A stretch of DNA of 5,009 nt, from positions 1 through 5,009 of the forward strand of contig JALUBM010000191.1 in the NCBI GenBank assembly GCA_027044845.1, written 5' to 3'. Made by a program: the position numbers and the translations under genes. The stretch is from Sulfurimonas sp. (lineage in GTDB: Bacteria > Campylobacterota > Campylobacteria > Campylobacterales > Sulfurimonadaceae). The notes beneath the pieces are model-generated. The model was given only the letters and a program-made list of their open reading frames with translations. It was not told the origin of the DNA and did not search any database. This document shows positions 1-5,009 of this stretch, one piece after another; position 1 is the stretch's first letter; each line of letters starts with the position of its first letter.

Positions 1-2
1 AA

Positions 3-845
3 TATGCTAATATTAAACTATTTCACAACTCAAAAAAGATAGTCCCTATTTCTATGAACATTGGTATTAAAGAAGCAAGTGGAGAGTATATTATTCGGCT
101 TGATGCCCATGCAAGTTATCCTAAAGAATATTTTACAAAGCTTATATATTGGCATAAAAAATTAGATGCTGATAATGTAGGTTCTTTGATTGAGACAAAA
201 GTTAAAAACTTAACGCCAGTATCGAGTGCTATAAAAAAGGTATTGTCAAATAAATTTGGTGTTGGGAGTACTTTTAGAACTACCACGAACATAGAAAAAC
301 CTATTTTAGTTGATACTGTTCCTTTTGGGTGTTATAAAAAAGAAATTTTTGACACCTATGGTCTGTATGATGAAAGATTAGAAAGAAATCAAGATATAGA
401 ACTAAATAAGCGTATTGTAAAAGGTGGCGGAAAAATATATCTTATTTCTGAGGCTACATGTACTTATTTTGCAAGAGAGACTTTCAAAGAGTTGGCTAAA
501 AATAATTTTGCAAATGGGAAATGGAATATATTAACGGCATATTATACAAATTCATTGACATCTTTAAGTGTAAGGCATTTTATACCGTTGTTATTTGTAC
601 TCGCTATAATAGTGTCATTATTATTTGGTGTGGTGGATGGAGTATTTTTATATCTCAGTTTATTTATTTGGATTTTGCATTTTAGTTTAGTTGTGTATCA
701 ATCTTTAAAAATGTCAGATAATCAAGTAAATATTTTTCATCTTATGGCTGCTTTTTATGTATTGCATATTTCTTATGGAATTGGCTCACTTGGTGGAATA
801 TTTGAAGTGTTAAAAATGAAATTTGGAAGGAAAAAGAGTTTATGA
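3..845 (+). CDS. Family 2 glycosyltransferase, ExoA-like, with C-terminal membrane helices (5' partial)
   Basis: This protein probably transfers a sugar from a nucleotide donor to a membrane-bound glycan acceptor on the cytoplasmic face of the inner membrane. The frame is open to the left edge. The first in-frame ATG (position 54) lies inside a conserved GT-A segment (MNIGIKEASGEYIIRLDAHA), so it is not the real start and the N-terminal nucleotide-binding strand lies upstream. Of 280 visible residues, about 1-170 are the catalytic GT-A part. They contain the DAHA motif (D34, H36; the metal-binding DxD equivalent), an FGCYKKEIF segment near 108-116, and the acidic RNQDIEL motif at 128-134. About 190-265 hold roughly three hydrophobic helices, followed by a basic tail. 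DAHA plus C-terminal helices is typical of the succinoglycan ExoA-like subgroup. The stop overlaps the pglB start (ATGA), so the two are probably translationally coupled and this enzyme likely helps build the glycan PglB transfers. The sugar and linkage cannot be read from sequence. Confidence 0.88.
   Translation, partial: YANIKLFHNSKKIVPISMNIGIKEASGEYIIRLDAHASYPKEYFTKLIYWHKKLDADNVGSLIETKVKNLTPVSSAIKKVLSNKFGVGSTFRTTTNIEKPILVDTVPFGCYKKEIFDTYGLYDERLERNQDIELNKRIVKGGGKIYLISEATCTYFARETFKELAKNNFANGKWNILTAYYTNSLTSLSVRHFIPLLFVLAIIVSLLFGVVDGVFLYLSLFIWILHFSLVVYQSLKMSDNQVNIFHLMAAFYVLHISYGIGSLGGIFEVLKMKFGRKKSL
825..831 (+). promoter_or_regulatory. Ribosome binding site for pglB
   Basis: GGAAGGA lies inside the end of the upstream glycosyltransferase gene, 10 bases before the pglB ATG. 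Together with the ATGA overlap it supports start codon 842 and translational coupling of the two genes. Confidence 0.7.
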
Positions 846-2947
846 AACAGTTATTTAGGCTGCAAGAAGAAAATGTATCAACAAAAACTTTGATTTTATT
901 AATGAGTATTTCTTATGTATTTAGCGTAGCTATACGACTTATTTGGGTCTATCAGTTTCATAATTATGAACCATTTTTTTGGAATCACCAGTTGATGATC
1001 AATACTAATGACGGATATTACTTCGCCTCATGGGTACAAGATATTTTGAATGGTACCCATCAGTTCAATCCTAGAATTGAAGACAATCCATTGAAATACG
1101 GCATTGTATTGGTTACGGTTTTTGCAGTCAAAATCTTTGGTCTCTCTATTGATACGGCTATTTTATATATGCCGACGGTAATATCAAGTCTTGTTGTAAT
1201 TCCGATTATTTTGATAGCAAGAATTTATAGATTATCATGGCTTGGTTTTTTTGCAGCACTACTTGGTAGTATTGCATGGAGTTATTATAACCGTACGATG
1301 ACTGGTTATTATGATACTGATATGTTTTCTGCTATGGCACCTATGTTTATTCTCTACTTTTTAATGAGACTTATAGAAGAAAACGAAATGAAAAATATAG
1401 TCTATGCTGCTGGTATGATTGCGATTTATCCATTTTTGTATGATCAGGGGCAGGCTATAGTGTATGCTATGGGTATTATCTATTTTGCATATATGATTGT
1501 TTTTCATAGAGATGATGCATTTACTTATAAGTCTATTATTCTTATATCTATAGCACTTATGCCAATTTCTTTGCTTTTGAAAATTTTAGTTTTTGCAGTC
1601 ATATTTTTGATTTTTTTAAAAAAAGAGTTTGAAACATGGATTTTGATGATTTTAGCAGGAGTGAGTGTAATATCTTTTTTATTGTTTGGGAATGTTTTTG
1701 GATTGATTTTAGCAAAGATTGCAGGATATGTTGTACGAGGAACGGCGACAGAAGGACTGCACTTTTTTGGGGTAAATCAAACGGTCAGAGAGGCTGGTAA
1801 GATACCTTTTTCCGTGATGGCAAACCGCATAAGCGGTTCAACGCTTGGGGTGATTATATCTTTTATCGGCTATATTCTTTTGACTGTACGGTATAAGCCG
1901 TTTATTTTAGCGTTGCCTCTGCTTGGTATCGGTGTATTTTCTCTGTGGGGCGGTTTGAGATTTACGGTATATGCCGTTGGTATCGCTTCTTTAGGTGCTG
2001 TTTACTTTTTTTATCTTATAAGTAATCCTATTCAAAATAGAAAAATTCGTTATATGTTTATCTCTTTATTGACTGCGATGATGCTTTATCCAAATATTGT
2101 ACATGTCATTAATTATAAGGTCCCGACGGTTTTTAGTGCACCAGAAGTTGCAGCTCTTGAAAATTTAAAAAAAATATCAAATCCAAAAGATTATACTATT
2201 ACATGGTGGGATTATGGTTACCCAATTTGGTATTACAGTAATACAAATACATTAATAGACGGTGGCAAACATAACAACGATAATTTTTTGGTTTCTAAAA
2301 TATTGACAACGACATCCCAAATACAAGCTGCTAATTTGGCTCGTTTGAGTGTTGAAACCTATGTAAAAAAAGGTGGAGTGGTAGCTGACGAGCTTTTTCA
2401 TAATAAACAAAAAGATCAATTGAATCCAAAGATGTTTTTAGAAAAATTGAAAAATAAAGAGTATAAACTTCCTAAAAAAACAAGAGATGTTTATCTTTTC
2501 TTGCCAAATAGAATGTTAAATATTCTGCCAACGGTTAATGTCTTTTCAAATATTGATTTAGAAACGGGACAAAGAAAAAAATCTCCATTTTTCTTTGTCT
2601 CAAGTAATTTAAGGCAACGAGGGGATAAGCTGTTTTTAGGCAGAGGTGTTAGCTTTTTAATACGTAGTGGGAACTTAATGCTTGGAAAACAAAGAGTACC
2701 TATTAAACGCTTTATAGTTACAAAATATGATAAAAGAGGCAGACTTCACAGGCAAAATCAAATCTTTGATATGCGTTCAAATATGAATATAATTTATATG
2801 CAGGACTATAATACAATGTTAGTTTTATCCGATAAAGTCTATAACTCTTTGTATATACAGCTTTTTGTGCTTGAAAATTATGATAAGAACTTATTTGAAA
2901 AAGTTATTTCGACACCATTGGTGAAAATCTATAAAGTGAAAAAGTAG
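842..2947 (+). CDS. pglB: PglB, STT3-family oligosaccharyltransferase
   Basis: An inner-membrane enzyme that transfers a complete glycan from an undecaprenyl-diphosphate carrier to asparagine in periplasmic proteins. Its 701 residues match the roughly 710 of Campylobacter PglB. The N-terminal ~420 residues are multi-helix membrane domain and the rest is a periplasmic domain. Visible motifs, compared with C. lari PglB from memory: NDG with D57 (first metal ligand); RTMTGYYDTD with D158 and D160; TVRE ending in E317 (the TIxE motif of external loop 5); R329 in NRISGS (counterpart of R331, which contacts the acidic -2 residue of the sequon); R373 in GGLRFTVY; WWDYGYP at 455-461 (binds the +2 Ser/Thr); and M558xxI561 (the MI motif). 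The C-terminus (NYDKNLFEKVIS...) ends where the family ends, so the TAG is a genuine terminus. The start is ATG with GGAAGGA at 825-831, 10 bases upstream, and overlaps the previous gene by 4 bases. All expected catalytic residues are present, so it should be active. Confidence 0.97.
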   Translation: MKQLFRLQEENVSTKTLILLMSISYVFSVAIRLIWVYQFHNYEPFFWNHQLMINTNDGYYFASWVQDILNGTHQFNPRIEDNPLKYGIVLVTVFAVKIFGLSIDTAILYMPTVISSLVVIPIILIARIYRLSWLGFFAALLGSIAWSYYNRTMTGYYDTDMFSAMAPMFILYFLMRLIEENEMKNIVYAAGMIAIYPFLYDQGQAIVYAMGIIYFAYMIVFHRDDAFTYKSIILISIALMPISLLLKILVFAVIFLIFLKKEFETWILMILAGVSVISFLLFGNVFGLILAKIAGYVVRGTATEGLHFFGVNQTVREAGKIPFSVMANRISGSTLGVIISFIGYILLTVRYKPFILALPLLGIGVFSLWGGLRFTVYAVGIASLGAVYFFYLISNPIQNRKIRYMFISLLTAMMLYPNIVHVINYKVPTVFSAPEVAALENLKKISNPKDYTITWWDYGYPIWYYSNTNTLIDGGKHNNDNFLVSKILTTTSQIQAANLARLSVETYVKKGGVVADELFHNKQKDQLNPKMFLEKLKNKEYKLPKKTRDVYLFLPNRMLNILPTVNVFSNIDLETGQRKKSPFFFVSSNLRQRGDKLFLGRGVSFLIRSGNLMLGKQRVPIKRFIVTKYDKRGRLHRQNQIFDMRSNMNIIYMQDYNTMLVLSDKVYNSLYIQLFVLENYDKNLFEKVISTPLVKIYKVKK

Positions 2948-2950
2948 TTG
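2933..2950 (+). other. pglB stop / pglC TTG start junction, same frame
   Basis: The pglB stop TAG (2945-2947) is followed at once by TTG (2948-2950), the only plausible start for the next gene, and both genes use the same frame. The only ribosome-binding candidate is a purine-rich stretch at 2933-2944 (AAAGTGAAAAAG), which is a poor Shine-Dalgarno match. Initiation of pglC is therefore probably by terminating ribosomes that reinitiate. Low-level stop readthrough would give a PglB-PglC fusion, but nothing in the sequence demonstrates that. Confidence 0.6.
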
Positions 2951-3535
2951 ATAAAGCATACGCAAAAGAGAATATTTGATATTGGATTGTCATTTGTTGG
3001 TTTACTTGTGTTTTTCCCTATTATTGTAACTGCTTTTATAGTCTCCAGCATAGAAACGAAATCAAATGGACTTTTTATGCAAAAAAGAGTAGGGAAAAAC
3101 GCTAAACTTTTCACGGTATATAAAATAAAGACTATGAAAAAGGTAGAGGGTATAGATACCAGTGTGACAACTGCAAATGATATACGCATTACAAAAGCAG
3201 GTAAATTTTTTAGACGTACAAAAATTGATGAGTTGCCCCAGCTCTTTAACATTTTAATCGGAGATATGAGTTTTGTCGGTCCGCGTCCTGATGTTAGCGG
3301 ATATGCGGATAAACTGCAGGGTGATGATAAGATTATTCTTTCAATTCGTCCAGGTATTACAGGATCTGCAACATTAAAATATAAAAATGAAGAGATGATT
3401 TTAAGTCAACAACAAAATCCAAAAGAGTACAATGACAAGGTAATTTGGCCTGATAAAGTACAAATTAACAAAGAATATATACAAAACTGGTCACTTTCAA
3501 AAGATATTGCATATATATTCCAAACAGTTTTTTAG
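2948..3535 (+). CDS. pglC: PglC-like monotopic phosphoglycosyl transferase (bacterial sugar transferase)
   Basis: It transfers a phospho-sugar from a UDP-sugar to undecaprenyl phosphate, the first membrane step of glycan assembly. The protein has 195 residues, close to the ~200 of Campylobacter PglC. It opens with KRIFDI and a hydrophobic re-entrant helix (about 9-35) broken at P24, as in PglC. The catalytic acidic pair is D94-E95 in IDELPQLFN, followed by GDMSFVGPRP at 105-114 and RPGITG at 134-139. After RPGITG it reads SATLKYKNEE rather than the WAQVNGRN of C. jejuni PglC, and it ends with a PDKVQINKEYIQN-type segment typical of another sugar-transferase subgroup. It may therefore use UDP-diacetylbacillosamine or a related UDP-amino sugar. 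The neighbouring aminotransferase supports a 4-amino-6-deoxy sugar. Start: TTG directly after the pglB stop. The frame is closed upstream by that stop, and the next TTG would delete the conserved KRIFD segment. The family call is sure; the exact substrate, and so the pglC name, is less so. Confidence 0.9.
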   Translation: MIKHTQKRIFDIGLSFVGLLVFFPIIVTAFIVSSIETKSNGLFMQKRVGKNAKLFTVYKIKTMKKVEGIDTSVTTANDIRITKAGKFFRRTKIDELPQLFNILIGDMSFVGPRPDVSGYADKLQGDDKIILSIRPGITGSATLKYKNEEMILSQQQNPKEYNDKVIWPDKVQINKEYIQNWSLSKDIAYIFQTVF

Positions 3536-3537
3536 GG
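3534..3537 (+). promoter_or_regulatory. Ribosome binding site that sets the pglE start
   Basis: AGGG overlaps the pglC stop codon and sits 8 bases before ATG at 3546. This favours 3546 over the in-frame TTG at 3507, which lies inside pglC and would add 13 residues with no counterpart in PglE. Confidence 0.65.
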
Positions 3538-3545
3538 TAAAAAGT

Positions 3546-4652
3546 ATGAAAAAAAGAATTTTTCTTTCAGCTCCATGTATGGGTGAGAATGAATTAAAAT
3601 ATATTCAAGAAGTCTTTCAAAGTAATTATATCGCTCCAGTAGGTGAGTATTTAGATAGGTTTGAGCAGAACATCAAAGACTATACAGGAGTTACAAATGC
3701 ATTGGCTGTTGTGAGTGGAACTGCCGCAATTCATCTGGCTTTGCGTGTACTTGGTATTGGTAGTGGTGATGATGTATTGGCGTCATCTTTTACTTTTATT
3801 GGTTCTGTGAGTGCTATACTCTATCAAAATGCAAATCCCGTGTTTATAGACAGTGATACTGCGTCGTGGAATTTATCACCAAAATTGTTGAATAAATATC
3901 TTTGTACATGTAAGAAAAAACCAAAGGCATTAATCGTGACACATCTATATGGTATGAGTGCCGATATTGAAAAAATAGCTGAAATCTGCAGACTTCACGG
4001 GGTTTACTTGATAGAAGATGCTGCAGAGTCTTTAGGTGCAACTTTTAATAATAAACAAACAGGGACATTTGGAGATTTTGGTATATACAGTTTTAATGGA
4101 AATAAAATACTGACAACTTCTGGAGGGGGAATATTAGTCTCACAAAATAAAGCATGGATTGAAAAAGCAAAATTTTATGCCACGACTGCAAAAGAGCCTT
4201 GTACTCATTATGAGCATAAAGAGTATGGGTATAATTATCGCATGAGTAATGTGCTTGCAGCTATTGGTGTTGCACAAATGGAAGTTTTAGATAAAAGAGT
4301 ATCGCAAAAACAGCAAATATTTTCATGGTATCAAGAGTGTCTGGGAGATGTAAAGGAGATAAAATTTATGCCTGAACTCCAAAATAGCCGTGGCAATAGA
4401 TGGCTCACTACCGTTGCATTTGATAAAACACCTTATATGAAAATTTTACAAGCACTTGAAGCTGTTAATGTTGAGAGCCGTCCATTATGGAAACCGATGC
4501 ATCTGCAACCATTATTTCAAGAATGCACAAAAGTTGTTGATGATACAAGCGAAAGACTCTTTAGTCAAGGGTTATGTCTGCCAAGCAGTGTTACTATGAC
4601 AAAGAAGGATGTACAAAGTATATGCAATATAATGAAAGGTGTCTTAGAATAA
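3546..4652 (+). CDS. pglE: PglE-like PLP-dependent UDP-4-keto-sugar aminotransferase (DegT/DnrJ/EryC1/StrS family)
   Basis: A cytoplasmic enzyme predicted to move an amino group from glutamate to C4 of a UDP-2-acetamido-4-keto-2,4,6-trideoxyhexose, giving the 4-amino precursor of diacetylbacillosamine. It has 368 residues from ATG 3546. The N-terminus (FLSAPCMGENELKYIQEVF, then SNYIAP) follows C. jejuni PglE closely. PLP features: SGTAAIHL at 57-64 (phosphate-binding loop), EDAAESLGA with D158 (pairs with the PLP ring nitrogen), and SFNGNKI with K187 (Schiff-base lysine). Further shared blocks are TTSGGG, HYEHKEYGYNYRMSNVLAAIG, NRWLTT, ESRPLWKPMH and LCLPSS. It is shorter than the C. jejuni enzyme (about 386) because it lacks an insertion between NRWLTT and ESRPLWKPMH. 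It follows pglC by 10 bases. In C. jejuni pglD lies between these two genes; here it does not. The family is certain and the PglE assignment is strong on sequence resemblance plus context. Alternative: a close aminotransferase acting on another 4-keto sugar. Confidence 0.93.
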   Translation: MKKRIFLSAPCMGENELKYIQEVFQSNYIAPVGEYLDRFEQNIKDYTGVTNALAVVSGTAAIHLALRVLGIGSGDDVLASSFTFIGSVSAILYQNANPVFIDSDTASWNLSPKLLNKYLCTCKKKPKALIVTHLYGMSADIEKIAEICRLHGVYLIEDAAESLGATFNNKQTGTFGDFGIYSFNGNKILTTSGGGILVSQNKAWIEKAKFYATTAKEPCTHYEHKEYGYNYRMSNVLAAIGVAQMEVLDKRVSQKQQIFSWYQECLGDVKEIKFMPELQNSRGNRWLTTVAFDKTPYMKILQALEAVNVESRPLWKPMHLQPLFQECTKVVDDTSERLFSQGLCLPSSVTMTKKDVQSICNIMKGVLE

Positions 4653-4653
4653 A

Positions 4654-5009
4654 ATGGATATGATGAAAATATATAATAAAATCGATAAGCGAATATTTAA
4701 TTTTTTACTTATTATACTATTTACATGTATCACTTTTTTGTGGACTTTTTTTATATTTCACATGCCTTTTGATTATAAGGTCGTGTTGAGTGTAATGCTG
4801 GTGAGGATATTTAGCTCACGATTTATATTAAGTGATTACTCTTTGTCGTGGTCAAAAGCTTCACAAAAGACATTTTTGATTAAAAGTTTTGTATATATTG
4901 TTGCCTTTTTAATTTATATGCCAGTTTTTTATGGGTATATAAGTATCTCTTTTTTTGTTTCAGAACTTTTCTTATATCTTTTTGTTATCAATTTTACCAT
5001 GTATTTGTA
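4654..5009 (+). CDS. Four-helix membrane protein, N-terminal part; possibly PglF-type NDP-sugar dehydratase (3' partial)
   Basis: The frame stays open for 118 codons from ATG 4654 to the right edge. It starts one base after the pglE stop. AAAGGTG at 4635-4641, inside pglE, is a distant ribosome-binding candidate; ATGs at 4660 and 4663 are alternative starts. Visible: a short basic N-terminus (KIYNKIDKR), then hydrophobic helices at about 14-36, 42-60, 77-95 and 97-118, with a polar SDYSLSWSKASQKTF loop between the second and third. No catalytic motif is reached. Four N-terminal helices fit the membrane domain of PglF/WbpM-type 4,6-dehydratases, and pglF follows pglE in C. jejuni, so PglF is the best inference. 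The same topology also occurs in WbaP/WcaJ-type sugar transferases, and other membrane proteins cannot be excluded. That it is a real gene is well supported by the tight spacing and uninterrupted frame; its function is not settled. Confidence 0.6.
   Translation, partial: MDMMKIYNKIDKRIFNFLLIILFTCITFLWTFFIFHMPFDYKVVLSVMLVRIFSSRFILSDYSLSWSKASQKTFLIKSFVYIVAFLIYMPVFYGYISISFFVSELFLYLFVINFTMYL

Noticed and set aside
54..56. ATG at 54 as the start of the first glycosyltransferase
   Set aside because: The frame is open upstream to the window edge and the ATG sits within the conserved GT-A core, so it is an internal methionine.
1823..1838. Short hairpin AACCGC-ATAA-GCGGTT within pglB
   Set aside because: The 6-bp stem has no following T-run, lies in conserved coding sequence (NRISG) and is explained by the amino acids encoded, so I do not call it a terminator or regulatory site.
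2929..3252. Minus-strand open frame of 107 codons opposite pglC
   Set aside because: It lies antisense to well-conserved pglC coding sequence, resembles no known protein and has no plausible ribosome site or promoter.
3507..3509. TTG at 3507 as the pglE start
   Set aside because: It would overlap pglC and add 13 non-conserved residues. ATG 3546 has a well-placed AGGG and matches the PglE N-terminus.
3844..4041. Minus-strand open frame of 65 codons opposite pglE
   Set aside because: It is antisense to a conserved part of the aminotransferase, with no independent support.
1..5009. CRISPR array, tRNA, insertion sequence or attachment site
   Set aside because: Coding sequence fills nearly the whole window on one strand. 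No direct repeat arrays, cloverleaf-like segments, transposase motifs or terminal inverted repeats were seen.

Overview
The window is a densely packed, AT-rich, single-strand (+) gene cluster for protein N-glycosylation. It encodes a bacterial-type oligosaccharyltransferase of the PglB/STT3 family and several enzymes that make and load its lipid-linked sugar. Low GC content, PglB and PglE proteins that clearly resemble those of Campylobacter, and the pgl content itself point to a member of the Campylobacterota (epsilonproteobacteria). The gene order and protein details differ from Campylobacter jejuni, so a free-living relative (for example a Sulfurimonas- or Sulfurovum-like genus) is my inference, not something the sequence proves.

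Layout from left to right. (1) 3-845: a family 2 glycosyltransferase resembling ExoA, with C-terminal membrane helices. Its N-terminus lies outside the window. (2) 842-2947: pglB, the oligosaccharyltransferase, overlapping gene 1 by ATGA. (3) 2948-3535: a pglC-like phosphoglycosyl transferase that starts with TTG directly after the pglB stop codon and in the same frame. (4) 3546-4652: pglE-like PLP aminotransferase. (5) 4654-5009 and beyond: the start of a four-helix membrane protein, possibly the N-terminal membrane domain of a PglF-type dehydratase, cut by the window edge. No gap between genes exceeds about 10 bases. I see no internal terminator, promoter, tRNA, repeat array or mobile element, so these genes look like part of one operon whose promoter and end lie outside.

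How the genes fit together (established for C. jejuni, inferred here): a PglF-type dehydratase makes a UDP-4-keto-6-deoxy sugar and PglE aminates it. An acetyltransferase (PglD, not seen here) completes UDP-diacetylbacillosamine. PglC then transfers the phospho-sugar to undecaprenyl phosphate, glycosyltransferases extend the glycan, and PglB moves it onto asparagine residues of periplasmic proteins. Points of note are the one-stop-codon, same-frame pglB/pglC junction, the absence of pglD between pglC and pglE, a PglC of a different sequence subtype, a GC-rich block inside pglB that covers part of its active site, and conservation of the arginine that imposes the acidic bacterial sequon.
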